A stretch of 64,000 bases of DNA from Prescottella defluvii (GTDB lineage Bacteria > Actinomycetota > Actinomycetes > Mycobacteriales > Mycobacteriaceae): the NCBI GenBank assembly GCA_029690005.1, contig CP121458.1, forward strand, positions 2,542,001 through 2,606,000. Direction: 5' to 3'. Shown here in pieces: positions 48,474 through 59,820 of this stretch. Each line of letters opens with the position of its first letter. Positions within the stretch are counted from its first letter, which is position 1. The position numbers were made by a program, and so were the translations under genes. A model generated the notes under the pieces. That model searched no databases. It was not told where the DNA came from and saw only the letters and a list, made by a program, of their open reading frames with translations.

Positions 48474-50173
48474 ATGAATCCCGCTCTCGCAGCGGGACTG
48501 CAGATAGCACTGGTCATTGCCGTGCTAGCGATTCTGTACGTCCCCGTCGGTGACTACATGGCCAAGGTCTACACCACCGACACCGATCTCCGATCCGGTG
48601 ACCTGCGCATCGAATCCGCGCTCTACCGGCTGTGCCGGGTCAACCCCCGCGCCGAACAGACCTGGTACGGCTACGCCGGAAGCCTGCTCGGCTTCTCGGC
48701 CGCCAGCGTGCTGTTCCTTTACGTTCTGCAACGCGTCCAGGGCGTGCTGCCGCTCAGCGGCGGCCACGAGGGTGTGAGCCCCGCCGTCGCGTTCAACACC
48801 GCAGTCTCGTTCGTCACCAACACCAACTGGCAGTCGTACGTCCCCGAGACGACGATGAGCAACTTCACGCAGGCCGCCGGCTTGGCGGTCCAGAACTTCG
48901 TGTCCGCCGCGGTCGGCATGGCTGTCGCGGCCGCCCTGATCCGCGGATTCATCCGTGTCTCGCGGGGTGGCGAGATCGGCAACTTCTGGGTCGATCTCAC
49001 CCGCGGATGCCTCCGCATCCTGCTGCCGATCTCGTTCGTCATCGCGCTGATCCTGCTGAGCCAGGGCGTCATCCAGTCGTTCCACACCGGCTTCGCCTCC
49101 ACCGGACTCGACGGCAACGGCGTCACCAACGCGCTAGCACCGGTCGCGTCGCAGGAGGCCATCAAGGAACTCGGCACCAACGGGGGCGGCATCCTGGCGG
49201 CCAACTCCGCGCATCCGTTCGAGAATCCGACGCCGCTCACCAACGTCGTCGAGATCCTCGCCATCCTGCTCATCCCCGTCAGCTTGACCCGCACCTTCGG
49301 CACGATGGTCGGCGACCGCCGGCAGGGCCTGACCCTGCTCGCCGTGATGTCGACGCTGTACTTCGGGTTGCTCGCGGTGACCCTGACGGCGGAATCCGGA
49401 GCGCGGGGCATCGCCGCCACCGCGGCCGGATCGATGATGGAGGGCAAGGAGGTCCGATTCGGGATCCCCGGTTCGGCCCTGTTCGCCGTCACCACCACCG
49501 GCACCAGCACCGGTGCCGTCGATTCGGCGCACGACAGCATGTCTCCGCTCGGCGGTGGCGCGGTGCTGCTCAACATGCTGCTGGGCGAGATCGCGCCCGG
49601 CGGCGTGGGAACCGGTCTGTACGGGATTCTCGTCCTCGCGCTGATCGCGGTGTTCGTCGGCGGTCTGCTCGTCGGCCGCACACCGGAGTACCTCGGCAAG
49701 AAGCTGGGACGCCGCGAGATCACCCTTGCTGCGCTCTCGGTGCTCGTGATGCCCGCGCTCGTGCTGATCGGCACCGGCATCACGGTGATCCTCGGCTCCA
49801 CCGTCGGATACCTCGGCAACAGCGGCGATCCCGGCACCCGCAATCCATCCACGGCTTCAGCGAGGTGCTTTACGCGTTCGCCTCGGCGTCGAACGACAAC
49901 GGCAGCGCGTTCGGCGGCATCACCGTGACCAGCGACTGGTTCCAGTCGGCACTCGGCGTGTGCATGGCCCTGGGGCGCTTCCTGCCGATCCTGTTCGTGC
50001 TCGCGCTCGCCGGATCGCTTTCCGCGCAGCGCAGGACGCCGGCCGGCGCGGGCACCCTGCCCACGTCCGGCGCCATGTTCGCGGGTTTGCTCACCGGCAC
50101 CATCGTGCTGGTCGCGGCCCTCACCTTCTTCCCGGCCCTGGCGCTCGGACCCATCTCGGAGGCCCTGCAATGA
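48474..50173 (+). CDS. kdpA: Potassium-transporting ATPase subunit A (one frameshift)
   Basis: The K+-selective channel-like subunit, 566 residues after repair. Selectivity-loop regions are seen as SFVTNTNWQSYVPE, IKELGTNGGGILAANSAHPFENP, FAVTTTGTSTGAVDSAHDS and NGSAFGGI. The frame is lost around 49840-49850, within GTRNPSTAS, after which IHGFSEVLYAFASASNDNGSA resumes. ATG start; the TGA overlaps the ATG of kdpB. High-affinity K+ uptake at low potassium. Confidence 0.95.
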
Positions 50174-52294
50174 GTCTGCGGACTGAATCCACAGTGAACC
50201 CGACCGATACCCTTCCGAATCTGCCCGTCGAGGAGTCCGCGCACGGTCACTCGCACGTCCAGGCGGGAATCTTCAACCCCCGCCAGCTGATTACGTCCTT
50301 CCCCGGCGCGGTGCGCAAGCTCGACCCGCGCCACCAGGCGCGCAACCCGGTGATGTTCGTCGTGCTGGTCGGCTCGATCGTCACGACGGTGATGGCCATC
50401 GCGCAGCCCACGGTGTTCTCGTGGCTGATCGCCGCATGGCTCTGGTTCACGGTCCTGTTCGCGAACCTCGCCGAGTCGGTCGCCGAGGGCCGTGGCAAGG
50501 CGCAGGCCGCGAGCCTGCGGAAAGTGAAGCAGGACACCGTCGCCCGACGCCTGACCGCGTCCGGCGCGATCGAGGAGGTGTCGGCGACCAGGCTCACGAT
50601 CGGCGACACCGTGGTGGTCGAGGCGGGTCAGGTGATCCCCGGCGACGGCGACGTCATAGAGGGCATCGCGACCGTCGACGAGTCCGCGATCACCGGCGAA
50701 TCCGCCCCGTCGTACGCGAATCCGGCGGCGACCGCTGTGCGGTCACCGGTGGGACGACCGTGCTGTCGGACCGGATCGTCGTGCAGATCACGTGCGCGCC
50801 CGGACAGTCCTTCGTCGACCGGATGATCGCGCTCGTCGAGGGGGCGTCGCGCAAGAAGACGCCCAACGAGATCGCGCTCAACATCCTGCTCGCGTCGCTC
50901 ACGATCATCTTCCTGCTCGCGGTCGTGGCGATCGGCCCCATGGGCCAGTACGCGGGTCAGGAGCAGGACCCGATCAAGCTCATCGCGCTGCTGGTGTGCC
51001 TGATCCCCACCACGATCGGTGCGCTGTTGTCCGCCATCGGCATTGCCGGCATGGACCGGTTGGTGCAGCGCAACGTCCTGGCGATGTCGGGCCGCGCGGT
51101 CGAGGCGGCCGGCGACATCGACACGCTGCTGATGGACAAGACCGGCACCATCACCTTCGGCAACCGTCGCGCGACGGCGCTGTACCCGGCCCCGGCCACT
51201 CGGACGACGAACTGGCCGCCGCCGCACGGCTGTCCAGCCTCGCCGACGGGACCCCCGAGGGACGCAGCATCGTCGAGTTGTGCGCCGAACGGTTCGGGCT
51301 CTCCACCGATCCCAGCGACAATGAGCGGGACGCCGATTTCGTGGCCTTCACGGCGCAGACACGCATGAGCGGACTCGACATCGCGACCGCAACCGGCCCG
51401 CAGCAGATCCGCAAGGGCGCCGGAGACGCCGTGCTCGCGTGGGTGTCCGGATACGGCGCCTCCGTGGATCCCGCCGTGTCGGATTCCGTCGAGAAGGTGG
51501 CGTTGGGGGGCGGCACCCCGCTCGTCGTGGCGGTCGCGGAGCGCGGCGCGGCGACGGTGCTGGGCGTGATCGCCCTGACCGACGTCGTCAAGCCCGGGAT
51601 CGCCGAGCGCTTCGCGGAACTGCGGGCGATGGGCATCAAGACGGTCATGGTGACCGGTGACAACCCGCTGACCGCGCGCGCGATCGCGGAGGAGGCAGGC
51701 GTCGACGACTTCATCGCCGAGGCCACGCCCGAGGACAAGCTCGAGCGGATCCGTGCCGAGCAGGAGGGCGGTCGCCTGGTCGCGATGACCGGCGACGGCA
51801 CCAACGATGCCCCCGCCCTGGCGCAGGCCGACGTCGGCGTCGCGATGAACACCGGAACGTCGGCGGCCAAGGAAGCCGGCAACATGGTGGACCTCGATTC
51901 GGATCCCACCAAGCTCATCGAGGTCGTCGAGATCGGCAAGCAGTTGCTCATCACGCGCGGCGCCCTCACGACGTTCTCGCTCGCCAACGACCTCGCGAAG
52001 TACTTCGCGATCCTGCCGGCACTGTTCAGCGCGATCTACCCGCAGCTCGCAGTGCTGAACATCATGCACCTGGCGACGCCGAAGTCGGCGATCCTGTCCG
52101 CGGTGATCTTCAACGCGCTGGTCATCGTCGGGCTGATCCCGTTGGCGCTCAGGGGAGTTCGTTACCGTCCTGCGGCGGCGTCGAAGCTGCTGGGTCGGAA
52201 CCTGTTGATCTACGGTGTGGGCGGTGTCATCACCCCCTTCATCGGCATCTGGCTGATCGACCTCGTCGTCCGCCTCATTCCTGGAATCGGGTGA
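50170..52294 (+). CDS. kdpB: Potassium-transporting ATPase subunit B (two frameshifts)
   Basis: The P-type ATPase subunit driving the pump, 708 residues after repair. The phosphorylated Asp is in [13 protein letters not shown] is in [17 protein letters not shown] is the hinge motif, and [16 protein letters not shown] lies in the P domain. The frame shifts at 50706-50708 (GCCCCGTCG for GCCCCCGTCG), just after ITGESAP, and near 51191-51195 (CCCCGGCCACT needs one more G). ATG overlaps the kdpA stop. Confidence 0.95.
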
Positions 52295-52295
52295 A

Positions 52296-52951
52296 ATGTC
52301 AATGAGATTCGGAATCGGATTTCTCAAGCAGGTGTGGGCCGGGCTGCTCGTGCTCCTCGCGCTCACCGCGATCCTCGGTGTGCTGTACCCGGCCGCCGTG
52401 TGGGGCGTGGGGCGCATCAGTTCCGGCTCGGCGGAGGGCTCGCCGGTGACCGACGCTGCGGGTTGCGTGGTGGGTAGCCGCTGGATCGGGGTCGACCCCC
52501 AGTCGGAGGCGGGCAAGCCGGATCCGTTCTTCCACAACCGGGTCGTCGGCTCGGTCGCGGACGGCGATCCCTTCGCCCCCGGCGACCCGGCGGCGGCGCT
52601 GCCGTCCAACCAGGGCCCCAGCAGCGAGGTACTCGCCGGATTCGTCGAGGCACGTCGGGCCGCGATCGCCGAGCGGGAGAACGTCGCTCCGCAGGACGTG
52701 CCGGTCGACGCCGTCACGGGCTCCGGCTCCGGCGTCGATCCGCACATCTCGCCCGAGTACGCGGCCCTGCAGGTGCGGCGGGTCGCGGCCGCCAACGGGT
52801 TGAGCGAGGACCGTGTTCGCGAGCTGGTCGCCGAGCACACCGAGGGCCGTCAGCTCGGATTCCTCGGGCGGAGCGGGTCAACGTGCTCGAACTCAATCTC
52901 GCACTGGGGCTGACCGCGCCTGGGTGCGGCGCGGCGCCGTCGGGTGAATGA
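52296..52951 (+). CDS. kdpC: Potassium-transporting ATPase subunit C (one frameshift)
   Basis: The single-span accessory subunit that helps ATP binding by KdpB. N-terminal helix VWAGLLVLLALTAILGVLYP, then the conserved DPFFHNRVVGS, LPSNQGPSSE, SGSGVDPHISPEYA. A G is missing at 52865-52868 (CTCGGGCGG for CTCGGGGCGG); after repair the C-terminus reads RVNVLELNLALGLTAPG and ends at 52951 (218 residues). ATG 52296 or 52302. Confidence 0.93.
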
Positions 52952-52958
52952 TGGCGGT

Positions 52959-55530
52959 GTGACGATTCCGGAGAATCAGCGAGCGCGTCGCCGCGGTGAG
53001 CTGCGGATCTATCTCGGTGCAGCGCCTGGCGTCGGCAAGACCTACGCGATGCTCGGGGAGGCGCACCGCCGACGCGAACGCGGCGGTGACGTGGTCGCGG
53101 CCGTGGTGGAAACCCACGGCCGCGACCGCACCGCGCAGCAGTTGGAGGGGCTCCAGGTGATCCCGCCCAAGTACATCCAGTACCGGGGCACGTCGATGCC
53201 GGAGCTCGACGTCGAGGCGGTGATCGCCCGGCGACCGGCCGTGGCGTTGGTCGACGAACTCGCGCACACCAACACCCCGGGCAGCCGGAACGAGAAGCGT
53301 TGGCAGGACGTCTACGAACTTCTCGACGCCGGCATCGACGTCCTGTCGACGCTCAACGTCCAGCATCTCGAGAGCCTCAACGACGTCGTCCAGCAGATCA
53401 CCGGCATCGTGCAGCAGGAAACCGTGCCGGACGAGGTGGTACGCGCCGCCACACAGGTCGAGCTCGTCGACATCACGCCGGAAGCGTTGCGGCGCAGGCT
53501 CTCCCACGGGAACGTCTACGCCGCGGACAAGGTCGATGCGGCGCTCGGCAACTACTTCAGGCGCGGCAACCTCACGGCACTGCGCGAACTTGCGTTGCTG
53601 TGGGTGGCCGACCAGGTGGACGCCGCGCTCGCGAAGTACCGGGCCGAGAACAAGATCACCGACACGTGGGAGGCGCGCGAGCGGGTGGTCGTGGCGGTCA
53701 CCGGCGGACCGGAGTCCGAGACGCTGGTCCGCCGAGCCAGTCGCATCGCCAGCAAGGCCAGCGCCGAACTCATGGTGGTGCACGTCGTGCGCGGGGACGG
53801 ACTTCGAGGGCGTGTCCGCCGGCGACATGGGCAAGGTGCGCAAGATCGCCGCCAGCATCGGCGCGAGCGTGCACAGCGTCGTCGGTGACGACGTCCCGAC
53901 CACGCTGCTCGAGTTCGCGCGCGAGGTCAACGCGACCCAGTTGGTGATCGGCACGTCGCGGCGGTCGCGGTGGGCGCGGATCCTCGACGAGGGCATCGGA
54001 GCGGCGATCGTCCAGCAGTCCGGGAAGATCGACGTGCACATGGTCACGCATGCCGAGGCCGCGACCCGGCACCGCATCTCGATCCTGGGCCGAGGGGAGC
54101 GCCGGGTGGTGTCGTGGCTCGCGGCGGTGGTCGTGCCGTCCATCGCGGCGGTCCTGATGGGCGTGGTCGACCGGTTCTCCGGCGTCGGCGGCCAGAACGC
54201 ACTGTTCTTCGTCGTCGTGCTCGCCGTCGCGCTGCTCGGCGGCGTCGGACCGGCGATCCTCTCCGCACTCATCTCCGGTTTACTGCTCAACTACTTCTTC
54301 ACCGCGCCGCTCTACAGCTTCACCATCGCGCAGCCCGACAACTTCATCACCACGATGGTGCTGTTGGTGGTCGCCGTGGCTGTCGCCGTGCTCGTCGACG
54401 CCGCCGCCAAACGTGCGCGCGAGGCCCGGCGGGCGTCGCAGGAGGCGGAACTGCTGGCACTGTTCGCCGGGTCCGTATTGCGCGGAGCGGACCTGCCGGC
54501 GCTGCTCGAGAAGGTGCGCGAGACCTATGCGCAGACGGGCGTCAGCGTCATCCGTCGTGGCGAGGGGTGATCAGCGCCGCGGGCGCCTCGCCGCCTCAGA
54601 CCGTCGACGACGCCGGGACGGCGTGCGAGGTGGGCGACGGCGAGTACACGCTGCTGCTCGCGGGCAGCGAACTCGGCGCCAGGGACCGCAAGGTCCTCAA
54701 CGCGGTCGCGAACCAGGCGGTTGGGTTGATCCGGCAGCGACAGCTGGCGGAGGAGGCCAGCCAGGCGTCGGCGCTGGCGGAAGCGGACCGGTTGCGGCGG
54801 TCGCTACTCTCGGCCGTCAGCCACGATCTACGCACGCCGCTGGCCGCGGTCAAGGCGGCCGTGTCGAGCCTGCGCAGCGACGACATCGAGTTCTCGCCCG
54901 AGGACACCGCCGAACTACTGGCGACCATCGAGGAGTCGGCCGACCAGCTGACCGCGCTCGTCGGCAACCTCCTCGACTCGTCGCGACTCGCGGCGGGTGT
55001 GGTCAAGCCGACGCTGCGGCGAGTGTACCTGGAGGAAGTGGTGCACCGGGCGCTTGTCGGCGCAGGTTTCGGCGGGCCCGGTTCGGCGCGGCGTGTGCGG
55101 GACCAGGTGAAGGTCGAGGTGGGCGACGCCGCGGTGATGGCTGACGCCGGGCTGCTCGAGAGGGTCCTGGCAAACCTGGTGGACAACGCACTGCGGTATG
55201 CACCAGACGAGCCGGTCCGGATCGGCGCGGCGCGGGTGGGGACCGGATGACGATCACCGTTGCCGACACCGGCCCCGGCCTCGCCCGCGGCACCCAGGAG
55301 CAGGTGTTCGATGCGTTCCAGAGGCTCGGCGATCGCGACAACACGATCGGCGTCGGTCTGGGATTGTCGGTGGTCAAGGGATTCGTGGAAGCGATGGGTG
55401 GAACCGTCAGCGCGACGGACACGCCGGGGGCGGATTGACGATGGTCGTCGAGCTGGCCGCCAGCCCGGTCGTAAGCACGGTCGGAGATACGCCGGCGGGG
55501 CCGGCCGAAGACACGGAAGGAGCCCGATGA
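52959..55530 (+). CDS. kdpD: Sensor histidine kinase KdpD (four frameshifts)
   Basis: A membrane kinase sensing potassium/turgor stress. N-terminal KdpD domain with Walker-like GAAPGVGKTYAML and DELAHTNTPGSRNEKRW; a universal-stress-like domain; four membrane segments near WLAAVVVPSIAAVLMG and NALFFVVVLAVALLGGVG; the phospho-His in SAVSHDLRTPLAAVKA; then N-box LVDNALRYAPDEP and G-boxes ADTGPGL and GVGLGLSVVKGFVEAMGG. Frame changes at 53799 (extra G), 54563-54567, 55232-55236 and 55425-55430 (each one G short). Repaired length is 857 residues from GTG 52959; GTG 52944 is an alternative. Its corrected stop overlaps the kdpE start. Confidence 0.92.
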
Positions 55531-56207
55531 CCCGGGTGTTGGTGGTCGACGACGAGCCGCAGATTCTGCGTGCGCTACGGATCAACCTCAGTGTCCGCGG
55601 CTACGAGGTGACGACGGCGTCGACCGGCGCGGCGGCGCTGCGGGCGGCGGCCGAGAAGCACCCCGAGGTGGTGGTGCTCGACCTCGGCCTGCCCGACATG
55701 GACGGCATCGAGGTCCTCGCCGGGTTGCGGGGCTGGTGCACGGCTCCGGTGATCGTGCTGTCGGCGCGAACCGACTCGTCGGACAAGGTCGAGGCGCTCG
55801 ACGCCGGCGCCGACGAGCGATGTCACCAAGCCGTTCGGGATGGACGAGTTCCTGGCGCGGCTGCGGGCCGCGGTGCGGCGTGGTGCGGCTGCGGCGGAGA
55901 CGAGCGAACCGGTGGTGATCACCGACTCGTTCACGGTCGATCTCGCCGCGAAGAAGGTCACCCGAGATGGGGCCGAAGTGCACTTGACGCCCACCGAGTG
56001 GGGGATGCTCGAGATGCTCGTGCGGAACAAGGGCAAGCTCGTCGGGCAGAAGGAACTGCTGCGCGAGGTCTGGGTCCGGCGTACGCCACCGAGACGCACT
56101 ACCTGCGGGTCTACCTCGCTCAGCTGCGCCGCAAGCTGGAGGTGGACCCGTCGAAGCCGCGGCATCTGCTGACCGAGACCGGCATGGGATATCGATTCCA
56201 GGTGTGA
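55527..56207 (+). CDS. kdpE: Response regulator KdpE (two frameshifts)
   Basis: An OmpR/PhoB-type activator of kdpFABC, 226 residues after repair. Receiver: VLVVDDEPQ and the phospho-acceptor VVVLDLGLPDMDG (Asp near residue 52), switch residues in VIVLSARTD, and K in VTKPFGMDEFLARL. A C-terminal winged helix (LTPTEWGMLEMLVRNKGKLV, TETHYLRVYLAQLRRKLE) follows. Frame changes: extra G near 55816 (GACGAGCGATG for GACGACGATG) and one G lost at 56071-56074. ATG overlaps the kdpD stop. Confidence 0.94.
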   Translation: MTRVLVVDDEPQILRALRINLSVRGYEVTTASTGAAALRAAAEKHPEVVVLDLGLPDMDGIEVLAGLRGWCTAPVIVLSARTDSSDKVEALDAGADERCHQAVRDGRVPGAAAGRGAAWCGCGGDERTGGDHRLVHGRSRREEGHPRWGRSALDAHRVGDARDARAEQGQARRAEGTAARGLGPAYATETHYLRVYLAQLRRKLEVDPSKPRHLLTETGMGYRFQV

Positions 56208-56264
56208 CAACTGACGGTCGGTTCCGAATTGGCGCGCTGGACGGTCGTCCCGCATAGTCCTGGT

Positions 56265-57715
56265 GTGGACTCGCTCGTGGAATTGGTCACCGACGTCAAT
56301 GACTTCTACTGGTACGGCGTCATCGTGCTGCTGGTCGGCCTGGGTCTGTACTTCACGGTGCGGTCCCGGTTCGTGCAGGTGCGACTGCTGCCGGACATGC
56401 TGCGGTCGGTCGTCGAGCCGGCCGAGGAGTTGCCGGACGGGACCAAGGGCATCTCGGCGTTCCGCGCGTTCTCGATCTCCGCGGCGTCGCGGGTCGGGAC
56501 GGGCAACATCGCCGGGGTCGCCATCGCGATCAGCGTGGGCGGGCCGGGCGCGGTGTTCTGGATGTGGGTCATGGCGATCATCGGTGCGGCCAGCGCGTTC
56601 ATCGAGTCCACGCTCGCCCAGCTCTACAAGATCCGCGACAAGGACGGCGGGTTCCGCGGCGGCCCGGCCTACTACATGCTGCACGGACTTCGCCGCCGCT
56701 GGATGGGCGTGATCTTCGCGGTCGTCATCACCGTGACGTATGGATTCGTGTTCAACGCGGTCCAGACCAATTCCATCGTCGACGCGGTGTCCACGTCCCT
56801 CGACACGGACAGCCGCGGCGTGGCGATCGCGGTGGGCGTGCTGGTCGCGGGCCTGACCGCGGCCGTGATCTTCGGCGGCGTCCGCCGGATCTCGTCGGTC
56901 TCGCAGGTCGTGGTGCCGGTGGTCGCGGGTGCGTACCTGGTACTCGCGCTGCTGGTCGTGGTGCTCAACATCACCGAGGTGCCGGGCATGGTCAGGCTGA
57001 TCGTCGAGAACGCCTTCGGTGTCCGGGAGGTGGTGAGCGGCGGCTTCGCGGCGGCGTTCATGAACGGCATCCGACGCGGCCTGTTCTCGAACGAGGCCGG
57101 CATGGGGTCGTCGCCCAATGCCGGTGCGACGGCAGCCGTCTCGCATCCCGTCAAGCAAGGTCTGGTGCAGAGCCTCGGCGTCTATTTCGACACCTTGCTG
57201 GTGTGCAGCGCGACGGCGTTCGTCATCCTGCTCTCGAATCCCGAGTACGGCACCAAGGCTGGGCGTCGCTCACCCAGAACGCGCTCGCCGCGGAACTCGG
57301 CGGGTGGACCGTGCACTTCCTGACCTTCACGATCTTCTTCCTCGCGTTCACGTCGGTGATCGGCAACTACTACTACGGCGAGACCAACATCGAATTCCTC
57401 ACCGAGTCGCGGAGGGTACGGACCGGCTTCCGCGCCCTGGTGGTGGTGTGCGTGTTCGCCGGCGCGATCGGGTCGGTGCCGCTCGTGTGGGCTCTTGCCG
57501 ACCTCGTGATGGGCGTGATGGCGACAGTGAACCTGTTGGCGCTGCTTCCGCTCTCCGGTGTCGCCTTCCTGCTGTTCCGGCACTACAGCCGACAGCGCGC
57601 CGCGGGCCTGGATCCCACCTTCCACCGTGAGGAACTGCCCGAGATCGAGGGCATTCAGGTGTGGGAGCGTGCCACCGACTCGGGCGCGGATGGCAGGATC
57701 TCCACTCATGGCTGA
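56265..57715 (+). CDS. AGCS-family sodium:alanine-type symporter (one frameshift)
   Basis: An amino-acid (alanine/glycine) cation symporter, 483 residues, about 10-11 membrane segments. Family signatures: RVGTGNIAGVAIAIS, GGFRGGPAYYMLHGL and the strongly conserved LFSNEAGMGSSPNAGATA. A G is lost near 57257 (AAGGCTGG for AAGGGCTGG), restoring GWASLTQNALAAELG. I use GTG 56265; CATAGT at 56253-56258 fits a -10 box of a leaderless mRNA. An earlier in-frame TTG at 56229 lies before that box. Its end overlaps the next gene by 8 bases. Confidence 0.92.
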
Positions 57716-58148
57716 ACAGACTCCGAAATCCGCTCCCGCGCCGACCGAGCTGTGGGTCGAACGCACCGGAACCCGCCTCTACACCGGTCGTAGTTCGCGC
57801 GGTGCCGAGGTCCGCATCGGGTCGGAATCGGTGGAGGGCGTCTTCACCCCCGGCGAACTGCTCAAGATCGCGCTGGCCGCGTGCTCGGGCATGAGCTCGG
57901 ACTTCCCGCTGTCGCGCCGGCTCGGCGACGACTACGACGCCACCATCCGCGTCTCGGGTGCCGCCGATCGGGAGAACGAGGTGTACCCGCACTTCGAGGA
58001 GACCCTCGAGCTGGACCTCAGCGAACTCGACGCCGACGCTCAGGAGCGTCTGATCACGCTCATCGAGCGTTCGATCGACAAGGTCTGCACTGTCGGACGC
58101 ACCCTCAAGGCGGGCGCCAACGTGACCCTGAAGATCACGCGGGGCTAG
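57708..58148 (+). CDS. OsmC/Ohr-family peroxide-reducing protein
   Basis: A 146-residue OsmC-family protein; these reduce organic hydroperoxides through two cysteines. Cys in ALAACSGMSSDFPL and the second in KVCTVGRTLKAGANVTLKI are both present, and an early arginine (RTGTRLYTGRSSRG) may serve the active site. ATG 57708 lies inside the end of the symporter gene, so the two are co-translated. The frame is intact. A stable hairpin follows. Confidence 0.88.
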   Translation: MAEQTPKSAPAPTELWVERTGTRLYTGRSSRGAEVRIGSESVEGVFTPGELLKIALAACSGMSSDFPLSRRLGDDYDATIRVSGAADRENEVYPHFEETLELDLSELDADAQERLITLIERSIDKVCTVGRTLKAGANVTLKITRG

Positions 58149-58158
58149 TACGTTCGGA

Positions 58159-58197
58159 GCCGTCCGTGCGCCCGACGAATTTCCGGGCCCGGACGGC
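58159..58197 (+). terminator. Hairpin terminator after the OsmC gene
   Basis: An 8-bp outer stem GCCGTCCG/CGGACGGC with an inner GCCC/GGGC pairing, starting 11 bases after the stop. Confidence 0.6.
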
Positions 58198-58669
58198 GTC
58201 CCAGCCCTCGCGAGCCTCGACCTCGACAGCATCCCCGCCTACGTCGCCGCCGGCGTGCGCGCCCGATACGAGAAGGCGCCGCACGGGCATATCTGTGTCG
58301 GCGGGAGTTTTTGGGCGACACAGGAATCTGGCGCGAATGTGAGTGGTGCGGCGTGCCAGTTGATATCGGATGCGGGAGAGCCTGAGCCGAGGCAGCTGTA
58401 TTTCCGCGGCACCTTCGCTGACGGTAGCGAAACGATGACCGAGCACCGTCGATCGCAGCAGCTCCGAACGGGTGATTTTGCGGGTGATCTTCCGACTGAT
58501 CATCCTGTGCCGTAACGGCATTGGCCGTGCCCTTCGGCAGGGTCGGGGCGCCCGAATCGCCAATCGGCGGAGCGCCTTCCTCCCTTGTGACTGTTATCGT
58601 CCGGTAAACCCAGTTTCGAAATCTCGACGAAGAATGTCAGTTCTTTCGACAGTTACGGAAGGTGGAGTG
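58198..58669 (+). other. Intergenic region before the amidase gene
   Basis: No gene I can support. One plus-strand frame from about 58149 to 58300 has gene-like composition (ALASLDLDSIPAYVAAGVRA) but no start and an unremarkable continuation, and may be a decayed remnant. Around 58585-58612, TTGTGA and GTAAAC with about 17 bases between could be the promoter of the downstream amidase. Confidence 0.35.
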
Positions 58670-59660
58670 ATGTGTACCAGGGTGATCTGGCCGGATGCTG
58701 CGGGAGCTGTGCTCGTCGGGCGCAATATGGATTATCACCGAGACACCGGGACGAACTTGTGGTCACTTCCCCGAGGAATCGAGCGTAACGACGGTGTCGG
58801 CGGTTCGCTCGCGTGGACCGCGAATTACGGCAGTGTCGTGGCCGGTGCGTTCGACATGATGACCGTGGACGGCATGAACGAGGCGGGACTGGCGGGCCAC
58901 ATCCTGTGGCTCGCGGAATCCGAGTACGGCACCCATGACAAGTCGCGGCCGGGCCTGAGTATGGCGATCTGGCTGCAGTACTTCCTGGACAACTTCTCCA
59001 CGGTCGCGGACGCCGCCGCATGGATCCTCGAGTCCGAGGTGCAGGTGGTACCGCTCCGCGATCCGGCGACCGGCGAGGTGCCCGCGGTGCATCTTGCGCT
59101 CGACGACGCGACCGGCGATTCGGCGATCATCGAGTACGTCGACGGCAAGGCAACCGTCTGGCACGACCGCGAGTATCGCGTGATGACCAATTCGCCGACC
59201 TACGACAAGCAGCTCGAACTGCTCAAGGAGGTAGACGGATTCGGTGGCGACAAGCCACTGCCCGGAACCACGCTCGCAGCCGACCGGTTCGCTCGCGCCG
59301 CGTACTACGTGGGCCGGTTGCCCGAACCCAAGACCAAGGTTGAGGCGATCGCGGGAATGTTCAGCGTCATTCGCAATGCCGCGCAGCCTTTCCGTATCCC
59401 AGACCCCGACAAGCCGTATGCGTCGCAGACGATTTGGCAGACGGTCGCCGATCTGACCCACAAGCGGTTCGTCTTCGACTCGACCACGCGGCCCAACATC
59501 GTGTGGGTGGACCTCGACGAGCTGGACTTCAGCGAGGGTGCGTCGGCGGGCAGGCTCGACCTGATGGGGGACACGGCCCTCGAAGGGCGGTCTCGCCGGC
59601 AACGTCACCGGCCGCTTCGAGGAAACCGCTCCGCTGCAGTTTCTGACCCTGCCGTCCTGA
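58670..59660 (+). CDS. Choloylglycine-hydrolase-type linear amide C-N hydrolase (one frameshift)
   Basis: An Ntn-hydrolase of the bile salt hydrolase/penicillin V acylase family. ATG-TGT start puts the nucleophile at Cys2 once Met is removed; VGRNMDYHRD near residue 20, MNEAGLAGHILWL, the conserved Asn in RVMTNSPTYDKQ and RFARAAYYV near 205 follow the family pattern. An extra G at 59585-59587 shifts the frame; without it the end reads LAGNVTGRFEETAPLQFLTLPS and the length is 329, the classic family length. GGAAGGTGGAG precedes the start. No signal peptide, so cytoplasmic. The substrate could be a bile-salt, acyl-homoserine-lactone or other N-acyl amide. An MFS carrier follows. Confidence 0.88.
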
Positions 59661-59820
59661 TCCGAAGCGGCAGGTTCGCGGCGAGGTGGTCGCCCGGGTT
59701 CGGGTGGCTACCTCGCCGGGCACCAGCGAGGGCGGCTGCCGGGGCGATCGCCGGCACGATGCCCATCGTCGGTGCGGGTCATCACTCACACGCGCTGCAC
59801 GATCCCCGAGGGGTGCACAT

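Noticed and set aside
48474..56207. kdpABCDE as a decaying pseudogene operon
   Set aside because: Ten independent single-base indels but no missense decay of catalytic motifs, and overlapping stop/start junctions are restored after repair; sequence error explains it better.
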